Assembly: GCA_002345575.1 (NCBI GenBank)
Contig: DDVX01000019.1
Span: forward strand, 146,615 to 210,614
DNA length: 64,000 nucleotides
Direction: 5' to 3'
DNA from: Stutzerimonas stutzeri
GTDB lineage: Bacteria > Pseudomonadota > Gammaproteobacteria > Pseudomonadales > Pseudomonadaceae
Positions 18,144 through 26,580 of this stretch are shown here, piece by piece. A program made the translations under genes and the position numbers. Under the pieces are notes generated by a model, which made no database searches, had not been told where the DNA came from, and saw only the letters and a list, made by a program, of their open reading frames with translations. The number at the start of each line of letters is the position of its first letter. Position 1 is the first letter of the stretch.

Positions 18144-18756
18144 AGGACTGTTGCAACGAGTCGTGGGAGCACTGGTGCTGCTGGCGCTGGCGGTGATCTT
18201 CGTGCCGATGTTGCTCAATCGGGAGGATGAAAACCCTCAGGTGAGCATGGAAGCACCGACGATGCCAGAGACCCCAGCAGCGCCAGTTATCGAACCGCAG
18301 CCAGTCGAAGTGCCGACTCCGGGGAGTGAGCCGTTCCCGGAAGAGTACGAAATTATCGAAGAAGCACCGGTAACGTCTGTCGAAACCCCGACAACTCCGA
18401 TCGAGTCGGCTCCGGCCCTTGCTGAACCGCCGGTAGCCCCCGCGCCACCGCAAGCCTCTCCGGCTCCTAGCGCTCCGCCAGCGGCGGCACCGGAGCAGCG
18501 GCTGGATGCAGCCAACCTGCCGGTCAGCTGGTCAGTGCAGCTGGCCAGCTTGTCCAGTCGCGAAAATGCTGAAAGCCTGCAGAAAACTTTGCGCACCCAA
18601 GGCTACAACGCCTATATACGCACCGTAGGTGGAATGAATCGGGTGTTCGTCGGCCCATTGATCGAGCGGGCAGAAGCCAATCGGTTGCGCGATGTGCTGC
18701 AGCGTCAGCAGAAGCTCGACGGTTTTGTCGTGCGCTTCGAGCCAGAGCAGCGCTAA
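18136..18756 (+). CDS. dedD: SPOR-domain septal protein DedD
   Basis: DedD is a bitopic inner-membrane protein whose SPOR domain binds glycan strands lacking stem peptides at the division septum. The 206-residue product has one membrane helix at about 8-26 (VVGALVLLALAVIFVPMLL), a long Pro/Ala/Glu periplasmic linker, and a SPOR domain at 132-206 beginning WSVQLASLSS and ending FVVRFEPEQR. GTG 18136 is the likely start: it lies inside the folC stop region, giving the coupled overlap usual for this operon. Its SPOR domain is strikingly like the one at the end of XcpQ (see 22427-24679). Confidence 0.93.
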   Translation: MDKGLLQRVVGALVLLALAVIFVPMLLNREDENPQVSMEAPTMPETPAAPVIEPQPVEVPTPGSEPFPEEYEIIEEAPVTSVETPTTPIESAPALAEPPVAPAPPQASPAPSAPPAAAPEQRLDAANLPVSWSVQLASLSSRENAESLQKTLRTQGYNAYIRTVGGMNRVFVGPLIERAEANRLRDVLQRQQKLDGFVVRFEPEQR

Positions 18757-19046
18757 AGACAATTAGTTTCGGCGCGGGCGACTCAGGTGCTCAAGCCTCG
18801 TCAACGGGGCATCCGCGCACGGTTCGTCGCCTGCGGCTATGTCTACAACCGAAGTGCGCCGAACGCGTAGTGGTAAACCATCCGGTTCCGATTGGCACCC
18901 ACCCGGTAGTGCGTAGTAGCACTTGGCAAGCAGGATTGTCTGACGACCTCATCCATTGATTGAGGCATAGCTTTTTCAATGAGCTGTTACTCCCTCGGCA
19001 GTCGCTCTGCTAAAATGCGCCGCTTTTCCCCCTGACAGGAAACCCC

Positions 19047-19559
19047 GTGACGTTCACCTGGGTCGATTGGGCGATTGTCGCCGTTGTAGTCATCTCCAGC
19101 CTGATCAGTTTGAAGCGCGGTTTCGTCAAAGAAGCGCTTTCCCTGTTCACCTGGATTGTCGCTGGTGTGGTTGCTTGGATGTTCGGTGGTGCGCTGTCCC
19201 ACTATCTGGCTGAGTACATCAGCACGCCTTCGTTTCAGGTCATCGCGGCTTGCGCAATCCTGTTCGTCGTGACGCTGCTGGTGGGGGCTCTGATCAACTT
19301 TCTGATTGGTGAGCTGGTACGGGTGACCGGGCTGTCCGGTACCGACCGTTTTCTTGGAATGGTTTTTGGTGCGGCGCGAGGTGGGCTGCTGGTCGTGGTG
19401 CTGGTGGGCCTGCTGAGTCTGGCCCCTGTACATCAGGATCCGTGGTGGCGCGAGTCGGCACTGCTGCCGCACTTTCTGTTGATTGCCGACTGGTCGAAGA
19501 ACCTGATCATCGGGTTCGGCAGCCAGTGGATGACCGGTTCGCTCGATACCTCCGGTTGA
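19047..19559 (+). CDS. cvpA: CvpA family membrane protein
   Basis: This 170-residue protein has four predicted membrane helices (about 5-22, 30-50, 64-85, 104-125) and the CvpA signature near the N-terminus (FTWVDWAIVAVVVISSLISL, KRGFVKEALSL). CvpA was named for colicin V production and is linked to envelope stress and septation phenotypes, but its molecular function is not settled. The GTG start gives the conserved N-terminus. The 290 bp before it hold no gene, but contain TAAAAT (19011-19016) as a possible -10. It precedes purF by 85 bp, the conserved cvpA-purF pair. Confidence 0.93.
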   Translation: MTFTWVDWAIVAVVVISSLISLKRGFVKEALSLFTWIVAGVVAWMFGGALSHYLAEYISTPSFQVIAACAILFVVTLLVGALINFLIGELVRVTGLSGTDRFLGMVFGAARGGLLVVVLVGLLSLAPVHQDPWWRESALLPHFLLIADWSKNLIIGFGSQWMTGSLDTSG

Positions 19560-19644
19560 GACGAGCTTTTTTACCATGGTCCGCCGCCAGGTTTGCGCCT
19601 GGCGTCCTGACTGGATCAGCCTGTAATAACTGAGAGGTCCCTGC

Positions 19645-21150
19645 ATGTGTGGCATTGTCGGCATCGTCGGTAAGTCGAACGTCAACCAGGCGTTGTACGA
19701 CGCACTCACCGTACTGCAACACCGCGGGCAGGACGCCGCAGGCATCGTGACCAGTGACGGCGAGAAGCTGTTTCTGCGTAAGGACAACGGTTTGGTTCGC
19801 GATGTATTCCATCAGCGCCACATGCAGCGCCTGATAGGCAATATGGGCATCGGCCATGTTCGCTATCCGACCGCTGGCAGTTCCACCTCGGCGGAGGCGC
19901 AACCGTTCTATGTCAACTCGCCCTACGGCATCACACTGGCGCACAACGGCAACCTGACCAACGTTGATCAGCTGACCAAGGAAATCTACGAGTCGGATCT
20001 GCGTCATGTAAACACCAATTCCGATTCGGAAGTGCTGCTCAACGTCTTCGCCCACGAACTGGCGGTGCGCGGCAAGCTGCAGCCTACCGAGGAAGACGTT
20101 TTCGCTGCCGTGACCAAGGTGCATGATCGCTGCGTTGGTGGTTACGCCGTTGTGGCGATGGTCACTGGCTACGGCATCGTCGGCTTCCGCGATCCCAATG
20201 CGATCCGCCCGATCGTCTTCGGCCAACGCCACACCGAGCATGGCGTCGAATACATGATCGCCTCTGAAAGTGTATCGCTGGATGTGCTGGGTTTTACTCT
20301 GATTCGCGATCTGGCGCCCGGTGAGGCGGTCTACATCACCGTCGACGGCCAGTTGCACACGCGCCAGTGTGCGCTCAACCCGCAGTACGCCCCCTGCATC
20401 TTCGAGCACGTCTACCTGGCGCGCCCGGACTCGCTGATGGATGGCGTTTCGGTCTACAAGGCGCGCCTGCGCATGGGCGAGAAGCTCGCGGACAAGATCC
20501 TGCGCGAGCGGCCCGAACACGATATTGACGTGGTGATTCCGATCCCCGATACCAGCCGCACGGCTGCGCTGGAGCTGGCCAACCGCCTGGGCGTCAAGTT
20601 CCGCGAGGGCTTCGTCAAGAATCGCTATATCGGTCGGACCTTCATCATGCCCGGCCAGGCTGCACGCAAGAAGTCGGTGCGGCAGAAGCTCAATGCCATC
20701 GATCTGGAGTTCCGCGGCAAGAACGTGATGCTGGTGGATGACTCCATCGTGCGCGGCACCACCTGCAAGCAGATCATCCAGATGGCCCGTGAGGCCGGCG
20801 CAAAGAACGTCTATTTCTGTTCAGCCGCGCCTGCCGTGCGCTATCCGAACGTCTATGGTATCGACATGCCTAGCGCACACGAGCTGATTGCCCACGAGCG
20901 TACAACCGAACAAGTGGCCGAACTGATCGGTGCCGACTGGCTGGTCTATCAGGATCTGGAAGATCTGGTGGACGCTGTGGGCGGCGGCAAGGTGAAGATC
21001 GAGCGCTTCGATTGCGCGGTTTTCGACGGTAAGTACGTTACGGGTGATATTGACGCAGCCTATCTTTACCGGATCGAGCAGGCCCGCAACGACCTGAGCA
21101 AGAGCCAGGCGGCAGTCAGCAGCGCCATAATCGATCTGTACAACAACTAA
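19645..21150 (+). CDS. purF: Amidophosphoribosyltransferase
   Basis: PurF makes phosphoribosylamine from PRPP and glutamine, the first step of purine synthesis. The 501-residue protein starts MCGIVGIVG, so Cys2 becomes the N-terminal glutaminase nucleophile; LQHRGQDAAGI and HNGNLTN belong to the Ntn-glutaminase domain. The C-terminal PRTase domain has the PRPP loop MLVDDSIVRGTT and the preceding VIPIPDTSRTAAL. Length is typical. It is followed by a perfect hairpin and then metZ. Confidence 0.97.
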   Translation: MCGIVGIVGKSNVNQALYDALTVLQHRGQDAAGIVTSDGEKLFLRKDNGLVRDVFHQRHMQRLIGNMGIGHVRYPTAGSSTSAEAQPFYVNSPYGITLAHNGNLTNVDQLTKEIYESDLRHVNTNSDSEVLLNVFAHELAVRGKLQPTEEDVFAAVTKVHDRCVGGYAVVAMVTGYGIVGFRDPNAIRPIVFGQRHTEHGVEYMIASESVSLDVLGFTLIRDLAPGEAVYITVDGQLHTRQCALNPQYAPCIFEHVYLARPDSLMDGVSVYKARLRMGEKLADKILRERPEHDIDVVIPIPDTSRTAALELANRLGVKFREGFVKNRYIGRTFIMPGQAARKKSVRQKLNAIDLEFRGKNVMLVDDSIVRGTTCKQIIQMAREAGAKNVYFCSAAPAVRYPNVYGIDMPSAHELIAHERTTEQVAELIGADWLVYQDLEDLVDAVGGGKVKIERFDCAVFDGKYVTGDIDAAYLYRIEQARNDLSKSQAAVSSAIIDLYNN

Positions 21151-21153
21151 TGC

Positions 21154-21179
21154 GAGTGAGCGCCAGGTTGCGCTCACTC
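21154..21179 (+). other. Perfect hairpin between purF and metZ
   Basis: A 10-bp stem GAGTGAGCGC/GCGCTCACTC with a 6-base loop lies between the purF stop and metZ start (46-bp gap). There is no T-run, so it is not a standard terminator; it could stabilise the purF mRNA end or partially attenuate read-through. Confidence 0.6.
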
Positions 21180-21196
21180 CTCAGTGGAATGAAATC

Positions 21197-22408
21197 ATGA
21201 CTGACGAATGGGACGCAGGCCGACTGGATAGTGATCTTTCCGGCGTTGGTCTGGATACTCTGGCCGTGCGCGCCGGCCAGCAGCGCACGCCAGAGGGTGA
21301 ACACGGCGAGCCGTTGTTCCTTACCTCCAGCTATGTCTTTCGCAGTGCCGCCGATGCGGCGGCGCGTTTTGCTGGCGAAGTACCGGGTAATGTCTATTCC
21401 CGTTACACCAACCCCACGGTACGTGCATTCGAGGAGCGCATTGCCGCTCTGGAAGGCGCCGAGCAGGCCGTGGCCACAGCATCTGGTATGGCCGCAATCC
21501 TTGCGACGGTGATGAGCCTGTGTTCAGCCGGCGATCATGTGCTGGTGTCGCGCAGCGTCTTTGGCGCCACTGTGTCGCTGTTCGAGAAGTACTTGAAACG
21601 CTTTGGGCTTGAAGTCGATTACGTACCGCTGGTCGATGTGGCAGCGTGGGAGCCGGCCTTCAAGGCCAATACGCGCCTGGTATTCGTTGAGTCACCGTCC
21701 AATCCGCTGGCCGAGTTGGTGGATATCGAGGCGCTGGCGAAGCTGTGCCACACCAAGGGTGCGATGCTGGCGGTGGATAATTGCTTCTGCACGCCGGTCC
21801 TGCAGCAGCCGCTGGCGTTGGGCGCTGATATCGTCATTCATTCCGCGACCAAATATATCGACGGCCAAGGTCGCTGCCTGGGTGGTGTGGTTGCCGGACG
21901 TGCCGAACAAATGAAGGAAGTGGTGGGCTTCCTGCGTACCGCCGGGCCAACCCTGAGCCCGTTCAACGCTTGGGTTTTTCTCAAGGGGCTGGAAACCCTG
22001 CGTCTACGCATGCAGGCCCATTGTGCCAGCGCGCAGGCGCTGGCCGAGTGGCTGGAACAGCAGCCGGGTATCGAGAAGGTCTACTACGCCGGGCTTCCCA
22101 GCCATCCGCAGCATGATCTGGCCAAACGGCAGCAGAAGGGCTTTGGCGCGGTGTTGAGTTTCGATGTGGCGGGGGGCAAGGATGGTGCCTGGCGCTTTAT
22201 CGACGCGACCCGACTGGTTTCCATCACGGCCAATTTGGGCGACAGCAAGACGACTATCACCCATCCGGGTTCGACCACCCATGGCCGGCTGGCACCGGAA
22301 GAGCGCGCCACAGCTGGCATCCGCGACAGCCTGATCCGCGTCGCCGTGGGCCTTGAAGATCTGGACGATCTCAAAGCCGACCTGGCTAGAGGGCTGGCCG
22401 CACTCTGA
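21197..22408 (+). CDS. metZ: O-succinylhomoserine sulfhydrylase
   Basis: MetZ makes homocysteine directly from O-succinylhomoserine and sulfide, the pseudomonad route to methionine. The 403-residue protein is a Cys/Met-metabolism PLP enzyme: YSRYTNPTVRAFEERIAALEG, ATASGMAAI, VESPSNPL, VDNCFCTPVLQQPL, and IHSATKYIDGQGR with the PLP lysine, then SITANLGDSKTTITHP and SIRV-like RVAVGLEDLDDL near the end. I prefer MetZ to MetB because of the genomic position after purF, where pseudomonads carry metZ. It converges on xcpQ with only 18 bp between the stop codons. Confidence 0.92.
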   Translation: MTDEWDAGRLDSDLSGVGLDTLAVRAGQQRTPEGEHGEPLFLTSSYVFRSAADAAARFAGEVPGNVYSRYTNPTVRAFEERIAALEGAEQAVATASGMAAILATVMSLCSAGDHVLVSRSVFGATVSLFEKYLKRFGLEVDYVPLVDVAAWEPAFKANTRLVFVESPSNPLAELVDIEALAKLCHTKGAMLAVDNCFCTPVLQQPLALGADIVIHSATKYIDGQGRCLGGVVAGRAEQMKEVVGFLRTAGPTLSPFNAWVFLKGLETLRLRMQAHCASAQALAEWLEQQPGIEKVYYAGLPSHPQHDLAKRQQKGFGAVLSFDVAGGKDGAWRFIDATRLVSITANLGDSKTTITHPGSTTHGRLAPEERATAGIRDSLIRVAVGLEDLDDLKADLARGLAAL

Positions 22409-22426
22409 CGTCTCCCGACGGGCCGG

Positions 22427-24679
22427 TCACTCGTTGGCCGGCACCAATCGAACCACGAAACCATCCAACCGCTGCTCAGTGGACAAGCGTTCACGTAGGC
22501 GGTTGGCCTCTGCGCGTTCGCTAAAGGGGCCGACAAACACGCGATACAGGCCCGTAGATGTCTGGATATAGGCGCTGAAACCTTCGGCGATCAGCTTGTC
22601 TCTCATTGCGTTGGCATTGTCACGGTTGCGCAGGCTCGCCAGTTGTACTGCCCAGCCACTTCTTGCAGGCGCAGATTCTGTGGCGCGAGCTGGTGCTGGG
22701 GTGAAGGCCGGCGGGGGTGCGGAGGTGCTACTGCCTCGTTCAGACTCGGGACGCAAGTCGATAGCAGGTGCCGGTTGGCCCTGTCCATCGAACAGTCTTT
22801 CGGGTGTTGATGGCAAGATGCTTGGGCTGCCGGAGTCTGTCTCGATGACCCGAATGTCGCTGTATTTCTTCCCAGCCAGTGCAGCCTGTCCGGCGCGATC
22901 ACGGACCACCGTTGGACGCAGGAATACCATCAGATTGCGCTTGATATGAGTTTCCTGAGTCGAGCGAAACAGCGCGCCCAGAAATGGTATATCGCCTAAC
23001 AGCGGCACCTTGGAATCGGTGCGGGTGACGTCGTCCTGAATCAGTCCGCCGAGCACAATCACCTGGCCGTCCTCGGCAAGGATGGTGGTTTTGATTGAGC
23101 GTTTGTTGGTGACCAGATCAACCGCCTGCGCGGTCAGGCTGGCGCTGGGAGCGATGGAGGAGATCTCCTGCTCGATCTGCAGGCGCAGCGTAGCGCCTTC
23201 GTTGATGTGCGGTGTGACCTTGAGCGTGACGCCGATATCCTGCCGCTCGATGGTGGTGAAGGGGTTGTTCGCCCCTGAGGCATCGGTCGTATAGCTGCCG
23301 GTCTGGAAGGGAACGTTCTGCCCGACCAGAATTTCCGCCTCCTGGTTGTCCAGCGTCAGCAGGCTGGGCGTGGAGAGCAGGTTGCTCTTGCTGTTGGCCG
23401 ACAGCGCGGTGATCAGCGCGCCGAAACTGCGCGTGCCTATACCGATGATGGCGCCGTCGGGCAGGTTGTTGGGGATTTCGTTGTCATTGATCGCGTTAAG
23501 CACGCGGCCTACGGAGAGCCCGGTGTTACCGAAACTGACGCCGCCCGCACCGCCCGTACCACCGCGCGCATCGATCGCCCACTGCACACCCAGCGCGTCG
23601 GTGATGTCGCCGGAGACTTCGACGATAGCGGCCTCGACCATAACCTGCGCGCGTGGGATATCGAGCTGGCGAACAATGGATTCGAGCATGCCGAGCAACT
23701 CCGGCTCGGCCAGCATCACCAGGGCGTTGAGGCTTTCATCGGCGCGAATGAGGGTGTTCTGCGTGCGTCCATTAATCATCTCGCCTTCAGCCGGCATGGC
23801 GAGGCTTTCCGAAAAGTCGCCAAGGGTTTCGGCCAGGGATTTAGCATCGTTGTGGCGCAGGCGAATCACCCGTGTGTTGGCCGAGCGGGTGCTGGGTGTG
23901 TCCAGCGTCTGCGCAAGACTGGCAAGCTTGCGCCGAGCTTGCTCCGGTCCGGTGAAGATCAGCCGGTTGGTGCGTGAGTCGGCGATGATCTGCGAACCCG
24001 CAGTATCCTGGGCCTCGCCACGGGCAAGGGTGTTGCGCAGTACCTCGGCGATGTCCGTAGCCCAGCCGTATTGCAGATCGACAATGCTGTGATCACCGGT
24101 CTGGGCGCGATCCAGTTGACGGATCAGCTCTTCCAAGCGAGCGATATTGGCGCTACGGTCGCTGATGATCAGGGCGTTTGCGGAACTGACGGCAGCCAGG
24201 TGGCCGTACTGCGGGATCAGCGGGCGTATCAGAGGAAGCAACTCCGTCGCCGAGGAGTGTTGCACCTCGATGACGCGGGTTTCCAACAGGTCGCCACCAC
24301 CTGGCCCTCCGCCGGCTTCGGTCTTGGCCTCATCATTGGGCACGATGCGCGCCACATTGCCCTGGGTCAGAACGCTGTAGCCGTGCGTGGCCATCACGGA
24401 GAGGAACAGCTGGTAAACCTCGGCCAGCGATAAGGTGGTCGAGGAAACGACGCTGACCTGGCCCCTGACACGCGGATCAACAATGAAAGTCTGCCCGGTG
24501 AGCTGGCTGATATGGTCCACGAAGGCGCGGATGTCGGCGTCCTTGAGGTTAATCGTCCAGCCATCCTGCCGCGCTTCGGCTGGTGCGCTGACAGGTTCAG
24601 CGGCCAATGCCTGCAGCGGTGCGCAGAGTAGCCCGGCGGCAATCAGGGCGATGAGCGAGCGAGAAGAATAGGGCGGCAT
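22427..24679 (-). CDS. xcpQ: Type II secretion secretin GspD/XcpQ with C-terminal SPOR domain
   Basis: GspD forms the outer-membrane channel of type II secretion. The 750-residue protein has a signal peptide (1-27, ending QALAAEP), N0 (about 38-113), N1 (about 132-195), N2 (about 197-262), N3 (about 267-350) and the secretin barrel (about 350-592) with the signatures TPSLLTLDNQEAEILVGQNV and VPLLGDIPFLGALFR. After a Ser/Pro/Ala-rich linker (about 640-675) comes a complete SPOR domain, residues 676-750, starting WAVQLASLRNRDNA. Secretins of this family usually end soon after the barrel or with a short pilotin-binding S-domain; the length here is about 90 residues above the P. aeruginosa XcpQ I recall. 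ATG 24679 overlaps the xcpP stop (TGATG), so xcpP-xcpQ are coupled. No frameshift is involved: the frame runs uninterrupted from barrel to SPOR. Confidence 0.93.
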   Translation of the reverse strand: MPPYSSRSLIALIAAGLLCAPLQALAAEPVSAPAEARQDGWTINLKDADIRAFVDHISQLTGQTFIVDPRVRGQVSVVSSTTLSLAEVYQLFLSVMATHGYSVLTQGNVARIVPNDEAKTEAGGGPGGGDLLETRVIEVQHSSATELLPLIRPLIPQYGHLAAVSSANALIISDRSANIARLEELIRQLDRAQTGDHSIVDLQYGWATDIAEVLRNTLARGEAQDTAGSQIIADSRTNRLIFTGPEQARRKLASLAQTLDTPSTRSANTRVIRLRHNDAKSLAETLGDFSESLAMPAEGEMINGRTQNTLIRADESLNALVMLAEPELLGMLESIVRQLDIPRAQVMVEAAIVEVSGDITDALGVQWAIDARGGTGGAGGVSFGNTGLSVGRVLNAINDNEIPNNLPDGAIIGIGTRSFGALITALSANSKSNLLSTPSLLTLDNQEAEILVGQNVPFQTGSYTTDASGANNPFTTIERQDIGVTLKVTPHINEGATLRLQIEQEISSIAPSASLTAQAVDLVTNKRSIKTTILAEDGQVIVLGGLIQDDVTRTDSKVPLLGDIPFLGALFRSTQETHIKRNLMVFLRPTVVRDRAGQAALAGKKYSDIRVIETDSGSPSILPSTPERLFDGQGQPAPAIDLRPESERGSSTSAPPPAFTPAPARATESAPARSGWAVQLASLRNRDNANAMRDKLIAEGFSAYIQTSTGLYRVFVGPFSERAEANRLRERLSTEQRLDGFVVRLVPANE

Positions 24680-25368
24680 CAATCATCTTCCGTGGCGGGT
24701 TGATCGGCGGGTGCGTCCTCGGTCGGCGCGGTATTGCCCCCCGTCTGCTGGTGAAGGGCGTCGAGCTGTTGTTGCAACATCTGTACTTGCGGGTCGGGTT
24801 GCTCCGCTGGCATGGCTTGTTCACTGTAGTCCGTCAGGGCTGAGGCGGAGCGCGTACTGGGGAAAAGCAGCGTTTCGATCTGGCCGTCGCGCAGTACATC
24901 GACCCTATCGGGATAAACGCTGTGAAGGCTCAGGCCGGGTTCAAGCTCTTCGCCAATTCGGTAGAGCTGAGGCGGCTGGCCCGCTCGCTGAACGATGGCC
25001 GTTGAGCGAATGGGGTCGGCATGCACGAAGCTGCCATGCAGAGTGAGTTCGGAGCCTGAAAAGGTGCTGGTATTGGTGCGCTCGGGCGGAGCTCCGAACA
25101 GGCTTTCCATACGCTGAATGTCCGGCGCGATATCTGCAGGCTGGCTGTTGCTGGAGGCCGCTGTGGGTGGTGTACGCTCTAGCTGTAGCCAGTCATTGAT
25201 ACGGCCAGCGAGATAAAGGCCGAACAGCAGAAGGATAACCGCGCTCGCGATTAGCGGCGCATGCCGGTTTGCCTTGTGCAGTGCCGTGGGGAAGGCCAAG
25301 CGGGTGCTCCATAACCGGGTTCTAACAACCCGTGCCAGCAGCATGGCGCTGGTGGGGCGTACGAGCAT
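24679..25368 (-). CDS. xcpP: Type II secretion inner-membrane protein GspC/XcpP
   Basis: XcpP links the inner-membrane platform to the secretin. The 229-residue protein has a short cytoplasmic N-terminus, one membrane helix (about 39-57, LIASAVILLLFGLYLAGRI), the homology-region domain (about 80-165, from SLFGAPPE through LTLHGSFVHADPIRSTAIVQ to VYPDRVDVLRDG) and a C-terminal Gln-rich coiled coil (VQMLQQQLDALHQQ) in place of the PDZ domain found in many GspC proteins, as in P. aeruginosa XcpP. ATG 25368 is taken; ATG 25344 is an alternative, and neither has a strong ribosome-binding site. It is translationally coupled to xcpQ. The other xcp genes are not beside it. Confidence 0.87.
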   Translation of the reverse strand: MLVRPTSAMLLARVVRTRLWSTRLAFPTALHKANRHAPLIASAVILLLFGLYLAGRINDWLQLERTPPTAASSNSQPADIAPDIQRMESLFGAPPERTNTSTFSGSELTLHGSFVHADPIRSTAIVQRAGQPPQLYRIGEELEPGLSLHSVYPDRVDVLRDGQIETLLFPSTRSASALTDYSEQAMPAEQPDPQVQMLQQQLDALHQQTGGNTAPTEDAPADQPATEDD

Positions 25369-25512
25369 CGCTGGCAGTCGAGCGTGAACGAAGCGATTAC
25401 CAGGTCATGCCAGTGCAACTGACTGTTTTTCCGAAAAAAGGTGCCCGAGTCAGAACGAATTCCGGATGTGATCGTAAAAGGCCGTTGTTTCTAATAAAAA
25501 GTGTCCGGGCTG

Positions 25513-25541
25513 TTGACTTGATCCGAGGTGATGCGTACATT
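25513..25541 (+). promoter_or_regulatory. Promoter of the tRNA-Asp gene
   Basis: TTGACT (25513-25518) and TACATT (25536-25541) are 17 bp apart and are followed at once by a GC-rich GCGCGCC discriminator, the hallmark of stringently controlled stable-RNA promoters. It lies 73 bp before the tRNA. Confidence 0.7.
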
Positions 25542-25614
25542 GCGCGCCTCACAGGGTGATAGCCAAATGCAACACACGGCAGCCTTGTGATTCGGACGCA
25601 AGTCCGGCCGACGC

Positions 25615-25691
25615 GCAGTGGTAGTTCAGTCGGTTAGAATACCGGCCTGTCACGCCGGGGGTCGCGGGTTCGAGTCCCGTCCACTGCGCCA
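25615..25691 (+). tRNA. tRNA-Asp (GTC)
   Basis: The 77-nt gene forms a complete cloverleaf. The acceptor arms GCAGTGG and CCACTGC pair over 7 bp, the anticodon stem is CCGGC/GCCGG with loop CTGTCAC (anticodon GTC at 25649-25651), the T arm is GCGGG-TTCGAGT-CCCGT-like, discriminator base is G and CCA is encoded. Transcribed alone, with its own promoter and terminator. Confidence 0.97.
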
Positions 25692-25698
25692 TATCGAA

Positions 25699-25730
25699 AA
25701 GCCCTTGAGCGAAAGCTCAAGGGCTTTTTT
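25699..25730 (+). terminator. Intrinsic terminator after tRNA-Asp
   Basis: An 11-bp stem AGCCCTTGAGC/GCTCAAGGGCT with GAAA loop followed by six T, 8 bp after the tRNA CCA end. Confidence 0.95.
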
Positions 25731-25839
25731 CGTTTCTCGTCTTGCAAAAATCTGTTTACGCCAAGCCCTACCGCATTGAGTAGGTCGTGCGGCATCATCT
25801 GCAGTCCACCTTGATATAAGACGGACTGCGGAGGACGGT

Positions 25840-26580
25840 ATGACGACTCTGGAACTGGCCACTGAGGCGCTGCAGGCGGCCAAACGGATTGTAGTGCTGA
25901 CTGGCGCTGGTGTTTCAGCAGAAAGCGGGATCCCGACGTTTCGCGACCCGCTAACAGGACTCTGGCGTCGATTCGACCCGATGGAGTTGGCCAGCGCTGA
26001 GGCCTTCCGTCGCGATCCGGCCATGGTCTGGGGATGGTATGAGTGGCGGCGAATGAAAGTCATGCAGGCTCAACCGAACCCGGCCCACTTGGCGCTCGCA
26101 CGATTGGCCGAGCGCAAGCGGGAAATGACCTTGATCACCCAGAATGTTGACGACTTGCATGAGCGGGCGGGGAGTGTGGACGTTGTTCACCTGCATGGCT
26201 CATTGCATCAGCCACGCTGTTTTGCCTGTGCCAGGCAGCCTGAAACAGTATTAGCGGCGCCCAATGAGCCAGAGGAGGGTCGAGCGCTGGAGCCGCCTCG
26301 TTGCAAACATTGCGGCGGCAGCTTGCGCCCGGGTGTTGTTTGGTTTGGCGAAGCCCTTCCGCAGGCAGCTTTAACAAACGCTTTCAAAGCAGCTCAGGAG
26401 GCTGAGTTGCTGCTGGTCGTAGGTACCTCAGGCCTCGTCTATCCTGCGGCGGAGCTGCCTGCGATAGCCCGCCGAGCGGGTGCGAAGGTTCTGCATATCA
26501 ATCCACAGCTGGAGCTGGAAGAGGGCGATTGGGGAATAGCAGGTTTGGCGGGTGAGGTATTGCAACAATTGATTCGTTGA
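25840..26580 (+). CDS. cobB: Sirtuin NAD-dependent protein deacylase
   Basis: The 246-residue sirtuin has the NAD-binding GAGVSAESGIPTFRD (residues 22-36), TQNVDDLH, the catalytic His in HLHGS (His119), a four-cysteine zinc site (C127, C130, C155, C158), GVVWFGEALP, and GTSGLVYPAAELP. The pair Tyr67-x-x-Arg70 (YEWR) is the signature that in SIRT5 and E. coli CobB binds acidic acyl groups, so desuccinylase activity in addition to deacetylase is expected. It has its own 110-bp leader after the tRNA terminator and no operon partner. A C-terminal region of 359 bp without genes follows. Confidence 0.93.
   Translation: MTTLELATEALQAAKRIVVLTGAGVSAESGIPTFRDPLTGLWRRFDPMELASAEAFRRDPAMVWGWYEWRRMKVMQAQPNPAHLALARLAERKREMTLITQNVDDLHERAGSVDVVHLHGSLHQPRCFACARQPETVLAAPNEPEEGRALEPPRCKHCGGSLRPGVVWFGEALPQAALTNAFKAAQEAELLLVVGTSGLVYPAAELPAIARRAGAKVLHINPQLELEEGDWGIAGLAGEVLQQLIR

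Noticed and set aside
25369..25730. tRNA-Asp as an integration site (att) for a mobile island
   Set aside because: No integrase gene and no direct repeat of the tRNA 3' end was seen downstream; the genes that follow (cobB, cioAB) are ordinary Pseudomonas genes.
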